A stretch of 64,000 nucleotides of DNA from Nonomuraea typhae. GTDB taxonomy: Bacteria; Actinomycetota; Actinomycetes; Streptosporangiales; Streptosporangiaceae. Within the stretch, counting starts at the first letter, position 1; each line of letters starts with the position of its first letter. The stretch spans positions 124,001 through 188,000 of the forward strand of contig NZ_VRLV01000016.1 of the NCBI RefSeq assembly GCF_009760925.1. The letters run 5' to 3'. Below the pieces are notes generated by a model. The model did not search any database. It was not told the origin of the DNA and saw only the letters and a program-made list of their open reading frames with translations. Of this stretch, positions 38,193 to 47,459 are shown in pieces. The position numbers and the translations under genes are program-made.

Positions 38193-40799
38193 TTGATCGC
38201 GACCTTCGAGGAGCTGGACGCGAGCCAGATCGCCCGCGCCGGCGGCAAGGGCGCCAACCTCGGCGAGCTGACCCGCGCCGGCCTGCCCGTGCCCGGCGGC
38301 TTCTGCGTGACGACCGCCGCCTTCGAGACCTTCGTCCGGGGCGGCCCCCGCATGGCCGAGCTGTACACCGGGCTCGACCGGATCGACCCCGCCGACCTCG
38401 GCGCGCTGAGCGCCCTGGCCGGGCAGGTGCGCGCCTACCTGCTGGAGCTGCCGTTCCCCGCCGAGGTCAGGGCCCGGGTGCTGGCCGCGTGGACGAAGGA
38501 GGGGGAGGAGCGCGCCTACGCCGTCCGCTCCTCGGCCACCGCCGAGGACCTCGCCGGCGCCTCCTTCGCCGGTCAGCAGGACAGCTTCCTCAACGTCGTC
38601 GGCCGCGAGCAGCTCCTGGACGCCGTCCGCCGCTGCTGGGTCTCCCTGTTCACCGACCGCGCCGTCGCCTACCGCGCCCGCGGCGGCTTCGGGCACCGCG
38701 GCGTCGGCCTGGCCGTCGTCGTGCAGCACATGGTCGAGCCGGAGGTGTCCGGCGTGATGTTCACCGCCGACCCGGTCACCGGCGACCGCCGCGACGTCGT
38801 GGTCAACGCCTCGTGGGGGCTGGGCGAGTCGATCGTCTCGGGCCTGGTCGACGCCGACCTCTACCGGGTACGGCGGGGCGTCGTCACCGGCCGGGCGATC
38901 GGCGGCAAGAGGGTCGCGGTCGAGCCGGTGCCCGGCGGCGGGACCCGCACCGTCGAGCCCGCGGGCCGCGGCCAGGCCCTGCCCGACGACCGTATCCGCG
39001 CCCTGGCGGAGCTGGGCCGGCGCATCGAACGCCACTACGGCACACCCCAGGACATCGAATGGGCCTGGGCCGGCGGCCGCTTCCACATCGTGCAGTCACG
39101 GCCGATCACCTCGCTGTTCCCCGTGCCGGAACGCCTGGGGGACGGGCCCCGGGTCTACTTCTCCATGGGCCACCAGCAGATGATGACCGACCCCATCACC
39201 CCGCTCGGCCGCTCGGTCCTGCGCACGTTCTACCCCTTCGGCGCCGGCGCCCCGGGCCAGGAGAGCCCCTACCTGGTGCCCGCGGGCGGACGCGTCTACA
39301 TCGACCTCACCCGGGTGCTGTCCACCCGCCTCGGCCGCCCGCTGCTGACCCGCGCGCTCGCCACCATGGACGACCAGGCCGCGGCCGCGGTCGCGCTGGT
39401 CGCCGCGCGGCCGGGCTTCCGCGCCGCCCACCGCCTCAGCCCGCGTGCCGAGCTGGCCGTGGCCCGCTTCGCCGCCCGCACCTTCGCCACGATCGCCGCG
39501 AGCCTGGCCAGGCCCGCCGCCGCCCGTGCCGAGGCCGAGGAGTTCATCACCCGCACCCTGCGCATGACCGAGGCCGAACTGGCCGTGGGCGAGGCCGGGT
39601 CCGCCCGGGTCCGCCGCGTCCAGCGCGTCCTGCGCCAGGTGTCGCCCGGCATGTACACGCGGATCCTGCTGAAGCCGGTGGCGGGCATGGTGGCCGGGGC
39701 GCTGATCGGCGCGCTGAGCCGGCGCTGGCTCGGCGACGACGCCGAGGTGCCCGCGCTCGCCAAGTCGCTGCCGGGCAACGTGACCACCGAGCTGGGCCTG
39801 GCCATCGGCGACCTGGCCGACCTCGCCCGCGACCGGCCCGGTGTCCTCGCGTTCCTGCGCACCGACGGCTCGGGCGAGTGGCCCGCGGGGGAGTTCACCG
39901 ACGCCTTCCGCGCCTTCCTCGCCAGGTACGGCATGCGCGCCCCCGGCGAGCTCGACCTCGCCAGGACCCGCTGGCAGGAGGACCCGGCCCAGCTGTTCGC
40001 CGGAATCCTGGCCAACGCCGCGACCATGGGACCGGGCGAACACCGCGAGCGCTTCCACCGCGGCCGGAGGGAGGCCGGGCAGGCGGCGGAGCGGCTGCGC
40101 GCGCGGCTGCGGGCGACCCGCGGCGGCCGGGCCAAGGCCGCGCTCATGACCCGCCTGGTCCGCGTCCACCGGGAGCTGCTGGCCCTGCGCGAGCACGACA
40201 AGTACTTCACCGTCCGGCTCTTCGCCCTCCTGCGGCGGGCGCTGCACGAGGAGGCCGCGGGGCTGGTGGCCTCCGGGGTGCTGGAGCGCGTGGACGACGT
40301 GCACTACCTGACGCTGGAGGAGCTGCGCCGCCTCTTGGCGCAGGAAGACATAGGGGTACGGCCGGCCGTACTCGTCGCCGGCCGGCGGGCGGCGCACGAG
40401 GCGGACTGGGCCCTGCGCCCGCCCAGGGTGCTGACCGGCGACGGCGAGGTGGTCACGGTGGCGCGGGCGGTCCCGGACCGGGACGGGGTGCTGGCCGGGC
40501 AGGCGGTGTCGGCGGGCGTCGTGGAGGGACGGGCGCGGGTGGTGCTGCGGCCGCAGGACGCCAGGCTGGAGCCGGGGGACATCCTGGTGGCGCCGTTCAC
40601 CGATCCGGGCTGGACGCCGTTGTTCGCGGCGGTGCGCGGGCTGGTGCTGGAGGTGGGCGGGATGATGACGCACGGCGCGGTGGTGGCGCGGGAGATGGGG
40701 CTGCCGGCCGTGGTGGGGGTGGACCGGGCGACCGTCCTCATCCCCGACGGGGCGCGGGTGCGGCTGGACGGCACCCGGGGGATCGTGGATCTCCTGTGA
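38193..40799 (+). CDS. rph: PEP-synthase-like phosphotransferase, likely rifampin phosphotransferase
   Basis: 868 residues from TTG 38193 (GAGG upstream). N-terminal PPDK-type ATP-binding domain (GGKGANLGELTRAGLPVPGG; AVRSSATAEDLAGASFAGQQ), a helical substrate domain of about 400 residues, and a C-terminal swivelling phosphohistidine domain with THGAVVARE; its His is residue 827, close to the catalytic His of known Rph. Size and order match Rph, which transfers the beta-phosphate of ATP to rifamycins. Other PEP-synthase-like enzymes share the fold, so the substrate is inferred. The TetR operator suggests inducible resistance. Confidence 0.7.
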   Translation: MIATFEELDASQIARAGGKGANLGELTRAGLPVPGGFCVTTAAFETFVRGGPRMAELYTGLDRIDPADLGALSALAGQVRAYLLELPFPAEVRARVLAAWTKEGEERAYAVRSSATAEDLAGASFAGQQDSFLNVVGREQLLDAVRRCWVSLFTDRAVAYRARGGFGHRGVGLAVVVQHMVEPEVSGVMFTADPVTGDRRDVVVNASWGLGESIVSGLVDADLYRVRRGVVTGRAIGGKRVAVEPVPGGGTRTVEPAGRGQALPDDRIRALAELGRRIERHYGTPQDIEWAWAGGRFHIVQSRPITSLFPVPERLGDGPRVYFSMGHQQMMTDPITPLGRSVLRTFYPFGAGAPGQESPYLVPAGGRVYIDLTRVLSTRLGRPLLTRALATMDDQAAAAVALVAARPGFRAAHRLSPRAELAVARFAARTFATIAASLARPAAARAEAEEFITRTLRMTEAELAVGEAGSARVRRVQRVLRQVSPGMYTRILLKPVAGMVAGALIGALSRRWLGDDAEVPALAKSLPGNVTTELGLAIGDLADLARDRPGVLAFLRTDGSGEWPAGEFTDAFRAFLARYGMRAPGELDLARTRWQEDPAQLFAGILANAATMGPGEHRERFHRGRREAGQAAERLRARLRATRGGRAKAALMTRLVRVHRELLALREHDKYFTVRLFALLRRALHEEAAGLVASGVLERVDDVHYLTLEELRRLLAQEDIGVRPAVLVAGRRAAHEADWALRPPRVLTGDGEVVTVARAVPDRDGVLAGQAVSAGVVEGRARVVLRPQDARLEPGDILVAPFTDPGWTPLFAAVRGLVLEVGGMMTHGAVVAREMGLPAVVGVDRATVLIPDGARVRLDGTRGIVDLL

Positions 40800-40924
40800 T
40801 GCCGGTGGATCTTCTGTGACGGGAGAAAATGACGGTGCGCAACCGGTTTGGCGTACAAGAGGCTGACATTCTGCGATGATCTCGTCGGATACCCACGGAC
40901 AGCCCAACTGACGGACAGTGACAG

Positions 40925-42166
40925 ATGCCCCCATTTGAGGAAATCGCCAAGTTTGTCGCGGAAAAGCCGGTCATCACCGCCATCTTCTGTGTCCTCGGCC
41001 TGATCGGGCTGGCCCTGGCCTTCGTGCTCGTCAAGGTCGCGTGGCGGGCCGGCGCGTGGCTCTTCAACCGCTACATCTCACCCCGGCCCGTCGAGGACGT
41101 CCTGACCGTCGTGGCCGCCTGCATCGCCACCGGCGTCTCCGCGCAGGGCATGTGGCGCTTCTCCGGCGACGTCCTGGGGCTGGACGGGCCGCTGCGGCTG
41201 CTGCTGTTCGCCTTCATCGAGGTCGCCATCATCACCTCGGCGGTCCGGGCGCGGCGCAACATGCGCGAGAACTACTCCGCCGGCATCGACGGCATCGCCG
41301 TATGGGCTTTGACCTGCCTGACCGCGATCCTGTCCAGCATGGACGCGCGCAGCCTGCCCGAGGCGATCTTCCGGCTGGCCGCGCCGCTGGTGGCCGCGTG
41401 GCTGTGGGAGCGCGGCATGGCCATCGAGCGGCACCGCATCCGCGGCACCGGGCGCATCAACTGGCGGCTCACCCCCGAACGGCTGCTCGTGCGCATCGGC
41501 CTGGCCGAGGTCAGCGACCGCACCGCCAGCGAGGTCGACGCCCACCGCCGCCTCACCCGCGTGGCGCTGGCCGCCAAGCGGGCCAAGGCGCTGCGCGAGG
41601 GCGGCGCCTCCGAGCGGAAGGTCCGCGCCGCGCTGTCCAGGCTCGACAAGGCCATGGACCAGGCCGTCGAGCACACCGGCCTGGCCGTGGACCCGCAGCG
41701 GCAGGAGGCGCTGCTGGCCCAGATCGCCGCGCTGTACAACACCTCCAAGCTCGTCGACGCCGACCCGCGGGTGCCCTGGGAGCCCGAGGAGCAGGACCAT
41801 CAGCCCGTGCCCGCCCGCCCCGCGCTGCCGCCCGTGCTGGCGGAGCTGGTGGACGAGGAGGACGACGACGTCTTCGACACCACCCCGCAGGTGCTCGACA
41901 CCGCCGAGCGGGCCCGGCTCATGCGGGCCGCCCGAGGCTACTGGGACCGGCAGATCGCCAAGCGCATCGTGCCCAGGACCGTGGACATCGCCCAGGAGGT
42001 GGGCATCTCCGTGGGGACCGCCCGCGAATGGCGCGCCCTGTGGAAGCTCGAGCCGCAGGCCCACGCCCTCATCGAGGCCCTGTATCAGGAGCACGGCATC
42101 GTCGACACCGGCTCCTTCCCGGCCGTCCAGGACGACGACGAGAGGGTGCTGACGAAGACCCCGTGA
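40925..42166 (+). CDS. Chromosomal DUF2637-like membrane protein with HTH tail
   Basis: 413 residues. Membrane helices at about 15-35, 55-75, 85-105 and 120-140, then WERGMAIERHRIRGTGRINW and the stretch VDAHRRLTRVALAAKRAKAL, identical to the element A protein 14190-15545. An acidic linker precedes a C-terminal HTH-like end (TVDIAQEVGISVGTAREWRA). It is a close paralogue of the transfer-operon protein but stands here without traB. Either domesticated from an element or the ancestral copy. Function unknown. Confidence 0.7.
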   Translation: MPPFEEIAKFVAEKPVITAIFCVLGLIGLALAFVLVKVAWRAGAWLFNRYISPRPVEDVLTVVAACIATGVSAQGMWRFSGDVLGLDGPLRLLLFAFIEVAIITSAVRARRNMRENYSAGIDGIAVWALTCLTAILSSMDARSLPEAIFRLAAPLVAAWLWERGMAIERHRIRGTGRINWRLTPERLLVRIGLAEVSDRTASEVDAHRRLTRVALAAKRAKALREGGASERKVRAALSRLDKAMDQAVEHTGLAVDPQRQEALLAQIAALYNTSKLVDADPRVPWEPEEQDHQPVPARPALPPVLAELVDEEDDDVFDTTPQVLDTAERARLMRAARGYWDRQIAKRIVPRTVDIAQEVGISVGTAREWRALWKLEPQAHALIEALYQEHGIVDTGSFPAVQDDDERVLTKTP

Positions 42167-42184
42167 CGCCTTCGCGACGGCCGG

Positions 42185-43804
42185 TCAGGTGAGGGCGGCC
42201 GAGACCACGGCGCGGGCTTCGGACTGGACCTCGGCCAGGTGGCCCGGGCCCTTGAACGACTCGGCGTAGATCTTGTACACGTCCTCGGTCCCCGACGGCC
42301 GGGCGGCGAACCAGGCGTGCGCGGTGGCCACCTTGACCCCGCCCAGCGCGGCCCCGTTGCCCGGCGCCTCGGTCTGGACGCCGGTGATCGGGTCCCCGGC
42401 CAGCGTGCGTGCGGTGATCTGCCCGGCCGACAGCTTGGCCAGCACCGCCTTCTCCTCCCGGGTGGCGGGCGCGTCCACACGGGCGTAGGCGGGCTCGCCG
42501 AAGCGCTCGGTCAAATCGGTGTACAGGCGGCTAGGCGAGCGCCCGGTCACCGCCAGGATCTCGGCGGCCAGCAGCGCGAGGATCAGGCCGTCCTTGTCGG
42601 TGGTCCACACCGAGCCGTCGCGCCGCAGGAAGGAGGCCCCGGCGCTCTCCTCGCCGCCGAACCCGAGCGAGCCGTCCAGCAGCCCGGGCACGAACCACTT
42701 GAACCCGACGGGCACCTCCATCAGCCGCCGCCCCAGCGACTCGGTCACCCGGTCGATCATGCTGCTGCTGACCATGGTCTTGCCCACTCCGGCGGCGGCG
42801 GGCCAGCCGTCGCGGTGGGCGTAGAGGTAGGAGATGGCGACGGCCAGGTAGTGGTTGGGGTTGAGCAGCCCGCCGTCGGGGGTGACGATGCCGTGCCGGT
42901 CGGCGTCGGCGTCGTTGCCGGTGGAGACGTCGAAGCGGGAGCGGTTGTCGATGAGGGAGGCCATCGCGTAGGGCGAGGAGCAGTCCATGCGGATCTTGCC
43001 GTCCCAGTCGAGCGTCATGAAGCGCCAGGCCGGGTCCACGAGCGGGTTGACCACGGTCAGGTCGAGCCGGTGCCGTTCGGCGATCTCGCCCCAGTAGGCC
43101 ACGCTCGCCCCGCCGAGCGGGTCGGCGCCGATGCGCACCCCGGCGCCGCGGATCGCGTCGAGGTCGACGACCGAGGGCAGGTCGTCCACGTACGCGCCGA
43201 GGTAGTCGTGTCGCCGCGTCGTCCCGGCCGCCAGCGCCTTCTCGTACGGCACCCGCCGTACCCCTCGCAGGCCCGCGGCGAGCAGCGCGTTGGCCCGCTC
43301 CTGGATCCAGCCGGTGGCGTCGGTGCCCGCGGGTCCGCCGTTGGGCGGGTTGTACTTGAAGCCGCCGTCGGGCGGCGGGTTGTGCGACGGCGTGACCACG
43401 ACCCCGTCGGAGCCCGGGTGGGTGAGGATGGCGTGGGAGACGGCGGGGGTGGGCGTGTAGCCGTCGCGGTTGTCGATGCGCACCTCGACGCCGTTGGCGG
43501 CGAAGACCTCGAGCGCCGAGACCCGGGCGGGCTCCGAGAGCGCGTGGGTGTCGGCCCCGAGGAAGAGCGGCCCCGACACGCCCTGGGCGGTGCGATACTC
43601 GCAGATCGCCTGGCTGGTCGCCAGGATGTGATCTTCGTTGAACGCGGCGTTCAGCGCCGACCCGCGATGCCCGGACGTGCCGAAGGCCACCTGCTGAGCG
43701 AGGTCGCCGGGGTCCGGGTGCAGGGCGTAGTAGGCGGTAACCAGCCGGGCGACGTCCACCAGGTCGGCCGGCTGGGCGAGGTGTCCTGCGCGCTCGTGGG
43801 TCAT
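42185..43804 (-). CDS. pgm: Phosphoglucomutase (alpha-D-glucose phosphate-specific)
   Basis: 539 residues from ATG 43804. Metal/phosphoserine loop VVVTPSHNPPPDGGFKYNPP with the active Ser, Mg-binding GNDADADRHG, sugar-binding GGEESAGASF and the phosphate-binding ARPSGTEDVYKIY near the C-terminus: all four signatures of the Pgm family are intact. Interconverts glucose 1- and 6-phosphate, feeding glycogen, trehalose and UDP-glucose synthesis. Convergent with 40925-42166. Confidence 0.97.
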   Translation of the reverse strand: MTHERAGHLAQPADLVDVARLVTAYYALHPDPGDLAQQVAFGTSGHRGSALNAAFNEDHILATSQAICEYRTAQGVSGPLFLGADTHALSEPARVSALEVFAANGVEVRIDNRDGYTPTPAVSHAILTHPGSDGVVVTPSHNPPPDGGFKYNPPNGGPAGTDATGWIQERANALLAAGLRGVRRVPYEKALAAGTTRRHDYLGAYVDDLPSVVDLDAIRGAGVRIGADPLGGASVAYWGEIAERHRLDLTVVNPLVDPAWRFMTLDWDGKIRMDCSSPYAMASLIDNRSRFDVSTGNDADADRHGIVTPDGGLLNPNHYLAVAISYLYAHRDGWPAAAGVGKTMVSSSMIDRVTESLGRRLMEVPVGFKWFVPGLLDGSLGFGGEESAGASFLRRDGSVWTTDKDGLILALLAAEILAVTGRSPSRLYTDLTERFGEPAYARVDAPATREEKAVLAKLSAGQITARTLAGDPITGVQTEAPGNGAALGGVKVATAHAWFAARPSGTEDVYKIYAESFKGPGHLAEVQSEARAVVSAALT

Positions 43805-43853
43805 GGGGGCAAGCCTATGATGGCCGGAAAGACTAGAATGGAGTTCGGTAACG

Positions 43854-44750
43854 ATGCGGATCGGACTGTTCCTCAACGAGCCCAGGGGCGACGACCCCAT
43901 CGGCGAACTGCGTGAGAACCTGGCCGCCGCCGCGGCCGACGGGTTCCCCTCCGCCTGGGTCTCCAACATCTTCGGCCTCGACGCGCTGACCGCCCTGGCC
44001 GCGACCGGCGACGCCGCCCCCGGCCTCGAGCTCGGCACCGCGGTCGTGCCCACCTACCCGCGCCACCCGGCCGTCCTGGCCCAGCAGGCGATGACCGCCA
44101 ACGCCGCGCTCGGCGGGCGCCTGACGCTCGGCATCGGCCTGTCGCACCAGATCGTCGTCGAGAACATGTACGGCTACAGCTACGACAAGCCCGCCCGGCA
44201 CATGCGTGAATACCTGGCGGCGCTGATCCCGCTGGTCAAGGAGGGCGAGGTCACCTTCCAGGGCGAGACGATCAAGGCCGACGTCCGCCTGCGCACCCCC
44301 GGCCGCGGCCTGCCGGTGCTCATCGCCGCGCTGGCCCCGCGCATGCTCCACCTGGCCGGCGCGGTCGCCGACGGCACCGTCCTGTGGATGACCGGCCCCA
44401 AGACCGTCACCGGGCACGTCGCGCCCGCCGTCACCGCCGCCGCCGAGGAGGCGGGCCGCCCCCGCCCGCGCATCGTCTGCGGCCTGCCCGTCTGCGTCAC
44501 CGACGACCCCGCCGCCGCCCGCGAGCGCGCCGACGAGGTCTTCTCGGTGTACGGCCAGCTGCCCTCCTACCGGGCGATGCTCGACAAGGAGGGCGCCGGC
44601 GGCCCGGGCGGCGTGGCCATCGTCGGCGACGAGGACAGCGTGCGCGCCCAGATCCAGGAGCTCGCCGACGCGGGCGTCACCGACTTCATCGCCTCGGAGT
44701 ACTCCAAGCGTGAACGCACGCGACAGTTCCTCAAAGGGCTAGTTGAATAG
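43854..44750 (+). CDS. LLM-class F420-dependent oxidoreductase (TIGR03564-like)
   Basis: 298 residues. TIM-barrel luciferase-like fold: ADGFPSAWVSNIFGLDALTA, GTAVVPTYPRHPAVLAQQAM, LTLGIGLSHQIVVENMYGYS, then DGTVLWMTGPKT. Motif spacing matches the TIGR03564 F420-dependent family. Likely reduces or oxidises a small organic substrate with F420; identity unknown. Divergent from pgm. The next gene begins 55 bp after its stop. Confidence 0.88.
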   Translation: MRIGLFLNEPRGDDPIGELRENLAAAAADGFPSAWVSNIFGLDALTALAATGDAAPGLELGTAVVPTYPRHPAVLAQQAMTANAALGGRLTLGIGLSHQIVVENMYGYSYDKPARHMREYLAALIPLVKEGEVTFQGETIKADVRLRTPGRGLPVLIAALAPRMLHLAGAVADGTVLWMTGPKTVTGHVAPAVTAAAEEAGRPRPRIVCGLPVCVTDDPAAARERADEVFSVYGQLPSYRAMLDKEGAGGPGGVAIVGDEDSVRAQIQELADAGVTDFIASEYSKRERTRQFLKGLVE

Positions 44751-44805
44751 GACGTACGGCGCGGCGAAGGGTCCGCCCGGAGAGATCGACATAAGATCCG
44801 GCAAG

Positions 44806-45411
44806 GTGAAGCGCTTGCTGCATGGGATAGATGTCTCCAACTGGCAGGGATCGGTCGACTGGGACGCGCACGCCAAGTCCGGCGTCGCCTTCGCCTTCGC
44901 CAAGGCCACCGAGGGCGGCACCTACACCGACCGGTTCTTCCGCCGCAACTGGCAGGGCATGCGAGAGAGCTGGATCGTCTGCGGCGCCTACCACTTCGGC
45001 CGCCCGACCGGCGACCCGGCCGAGCACGCCCGGCACTTCCTGCGCACCATCGCGGCCGCGGGCGGCCTGCGCAGGGGCGACCTGGTCGCGCTCGACCTCG
45101 AGACCAACGACGGGCTGCCGCCCGAGCGCGTGGCCCGCTACGCCCGCCGCTGGTGCCACTACGTCGAGCGCAACGCGGGCGTGCGCCCCTTCGTCTACAC
45201 CTTCCTGTGGTTCGCCAAGGCAGGCTACTGCGCGGGCCTTGGGGAGTACCCGCTGTGGATCGCCTCCCCCGCCCAGCCGCGCGGCCGGCCGCTCGTGCCC
45301 ACGCCCTGGCAGGGCTGGACGATCCACCAGCACTCCAACAGCCCGCTCGACCGCAACGTCTTCCTCGGCAGCCGGGAGGAGCTGACCAGGCTGGGCTTCC
45401 AAGCGCGATAG
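44806..45411 (+). CDS. Glycoside hydrolase family 25 (lysozyme-like) without signal peptide
   Basis: 201 residues from GTG 44806; a TTG at 44743 is possible. HGIDVSNWQGSVDWDAHAKS with the first catalytic Asp, FAKATEGGTYTD, and the DLVALDLETND box with the Asp-x-Glu pair, then WIASPAQPRG and WQGWTIHQHS are the GH25 signature. Would hydrolyse muramic acid bonds. No export signal is visible in any start choice, so it is cytoplasmic, phage-derived or exported by another route. thrS follows 41 bp downstream. Confidence 0.85.
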   Translation: MKRLLHGIDVSNWQGSVDWDAHAKSGVAFAFAKATEGGTYTDRFFRRNWQGMRESWIVCGAYHFGRPTGDPAEHARHFLRTIAAAGGLRRGDLVALDLETNDGLPPERVARYARRWCHYVERNAGVRPFVYTFLWFAKAGYCAGLGEYPLWIASPAQPRGRPLVPTPWQGWTIHQHSNSPLDRNVFLGSREELTRLGFQAR

Positions 45412-45452
45412 CATCTGGTTTCATCCAGTCGCCGCATTTCCAGGGAGTCACC

Positions 45453-47417
45453 GTGTCAGCCGAGCTACGCATCACCCTCGCCGGAGCCGAGCGTGTGGTC
45501 GCGGCCGGCACGACGTACGGCGAGGCCCTCGAGGCCGACGGGCGCACGGTCGTGGCCGCCCGGGTCGACGGCGAGCTGCGCGACCTGGCCTCGCCGGTGG
45601 CCGGCGGCGACGTGGTCGAGCCGGTCGAGGCCGGCAGCGCCGACGGCCGGGCCATCGTGCGCCACTCCACCGCGCACGTCATGGCCCAGGCGGTTCAGGA
45701 GCTGTTCCCCGAGGCCAAGCTGGGCATCGGCCCGCCGGTGGACAACGGCTTCTACTACGACTTCGACGTCAAGCAGGCGTTTCACCCCGACGACCTCAAG
45801 CGGGTCGAGAAGCGCATGCGCGAGATCGTCAAGCAGGGCCAGCTGTTCTCCCGCCGCGTGGTCTCCGACGAGGAGGCGCGGGCGGAGCTGGCGGCCGAGC
45901 CGTACAAGCTGGAGCTCATCGGGCTCAAGGGCGGCGCGGCCGACGAGGAGAGCGTCGAGGTGGGCGGCGCCGAGCTGACCATCTACGACAACCTCGACCC
46001 CAAGACGGGCGAGCTGTGCTGGAAGGACCTGTGCCGGGGGCCGCACGTGCCCTCCACGAGGTCCATCCCGGCCTTCAAGCTCATGCGCACCGGCGGCGCC
46101 TACTGGCGCGGCAGCGAGAAGAACCCGCAGCTGCAGCGCATCTACGGCACCGCCTGGGAGTCGCGCGAGAAGCAGGAGGAGTACCTCAAGCTGCTGGAGG
46201 AGGCCGAGAAGCGCGACCACCGCAGGCTCGGCGCCGAGCTCGACCTGTTCAGCTTCCCGCCGGAGCTGGGCTCCGGGCTGCCGGTCTTCCATCCCAAGGG
46301 CGGGATCATCCGCAAGGAGATGGAAGACTACATGCGCAAGCGGCAGCTGGAGGCGGGCTACGAGTTCGTCAACACGCCGCATCTGACCAAGTCGTCGCTG
46401 TTCGAGACCTCCGGCCACCTGCCCTGGTACGGCGAGGACATGTTCCCGCCCTTCGAGCTCGACGGCACCGAGTACCGCGTCAAGCCGATGAACTGCCCGA
46501 TGCACAACCTGATCTTCCGGGCCCGCGGGCGCTCCTACCGGGAGCTGCCGCTGCGGCTGTGCGAGTTCGGGTCGGTCTACCGCTACGAGAAGTCCGGTGT
46601 GGTCCACGGGCTGACCCGCGTGCGCGGCATGACGCAGGACGACTCGCACATCTACACCACCAAGGAGCAGATGGGCGACGAGATCAAGTCGCTGCTGGCC
46701 TTCGTGCTGAGCGTGCTGCGTGACTTCGGCCTGGAGGAGTTCTACCTCGAGCTGTCCACCCGCGACGACTCCGACAAGTTCATCGGCGAGCAGGCCGACT
46801 GGGACGAGGCCACCGAGTCGCTGCGCCAGGCGGCCGAGGAGTCCGGGCTGGAGCTCGTGGCCGACCCGGGCGGCGCCGCCTTCTACGGCCCGAAGATCTC
46901 GGTGCAGGCCAAGGACGCCATCGGGCGCACCTGGCAGCTGTCGACGATCCAGCTCGACTTCAACCAGCCCAAGCGCTTCGGGCTGGAGTACCAAGCGGCC
47001 GACGGCTCGCGGCAGACCCCGGTCATGATCCACCGGGCGCTGTTCGGCTCGGTCGAGCGCTTCCTCGGCGTGCTGGTCGAGCACTACGCCGGCGCCTTCC
47101 CTCCGTGGCTGGCCCCGGTCCAGGTGGTGGGCATCCCGATCGCCGAGGCGCACGCGCCGTACCTGCAGGACGTCGCCAAGCGGCTGCGGGAGCGCGGCAT
47201 CCGCGTCGAGGTGGACACCGCCGACGACCGCATGCAGAAGAAGATCCGCAACGCGCAGAAGGCCAAGGTGCCGTTCATGCTGCTGGCCGGTGACGAGGAC
47301 ATCGCCGGCGGCGCGGTCTCCTTCCGCTACCGCAACGGCGAGCAGAGGAACGGCGTGCCGGTCGAGCAGGCGGTCGCCGAGATCGCCGATGCCGTGGAGC
47401 GCCGCATCCAGGTCTGA
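45453..47417 (+). CDS. thrS: Threonyl-tRNA synthetase
   Basis: 654 residues from GTG 45453 (AGGGAG upstream). N-terminal TGS domain, editing domain with HSTAHVMAQAVQELFP, class II core motif 2 (YRYEKSGVVHGLTRVRGMTQ), zinc ligands in MNCPMHN and later HxxH positions, and a C-terminal anticodon-binding domain (VQVVGIPIAEAHAPYLQDVA). Charges tRNA-Thr in the cytoplasm. In most actinobacteria a HIT gene follows directly; here it is 3.6 kb away (51008). Confidence 0.98.
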   Translation: MSAELRITLAGAERVVAAGTTYGEALEADGRTVVAARVDGELRDLASPVAGGDVVEPVEAGSADGRAIVRHSTAHVMAQAVQELFPEAKLGIGPPVDNGFYYDFDVKQAFHPDDLKRVEKRMREIVKQGQLFSRRVVSDEEARAELAAEPYKLELIGLKGGAADEESVEVGGAELTIYDNLDPKTGELCWKDLCRGPHVPSTRSIPAFKLMRTGGAYWRGSEKNPQLQRIYGTAWESREKQEEYLKLLEEAEKRDHRRLGAELDLFSFPPELGSGLPVFHPKGGIIRKEMEDYMRKRQLEAGYEFVNTPHLTKSSLFETSGHLPWYGEDMFPPFELDGTEYRVKPMNCPMHNLIFRARGRSYRELPLRLCEFGSVYRYEKSGVVHGLTRVRGMTQDDSHIYTTKEQMGDEIKSLLAFVLSVLRDFGLEEFYLELSTRDDSDKFIGEQADWDEATESLRQAAEESGLELVADPGGAAFYGPKISVQAKDAIGRTWQLSTIQLDFNQPKRFGLEYQAADGSRQTPVMIHRALFGSVERFLGVLVEHYAGAFPPWLAPVQVVGIPIAEAHAPYLQDVAKRLRERGIRVEVDTADDRMQKKIRNAQKAKVPFMLLAGDEDIAGGAVSFRYRNGEQRNGVPVEQAVAEIADAVERRIQV

Positions 47418-47425
47418 TGCCCGAC

Positions 47426-47455
47426 CGAAGGGGGGCGCCGCGGCGCCCCCCTTCG
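47426..47455. terminator. Convergent terminator after thrS
   Basis: A 30-bp perfect palindrome CGAAGGGGGGCGCCG/CGGCGCCCCCCTTCG lies 8 bp after the thrS stop and 4 bp before the amine oxidase stop. Confidence 0.85.
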
Positions 47456-47459
47456 CCTG

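Noticed and set aside
38141..40819. An 892-residue plus-strand frame overlapping the phosphotransferase
   Set aside because: Arginine/proline-rich out-of-frame translation of the rph-like gene, which carries all the PPDK motifs in the other frame.
45412..45452. A T-box or other riboswitch before thrS
   Set aside because: Only 41 bp separate the two genes and no T-box motif is visible.
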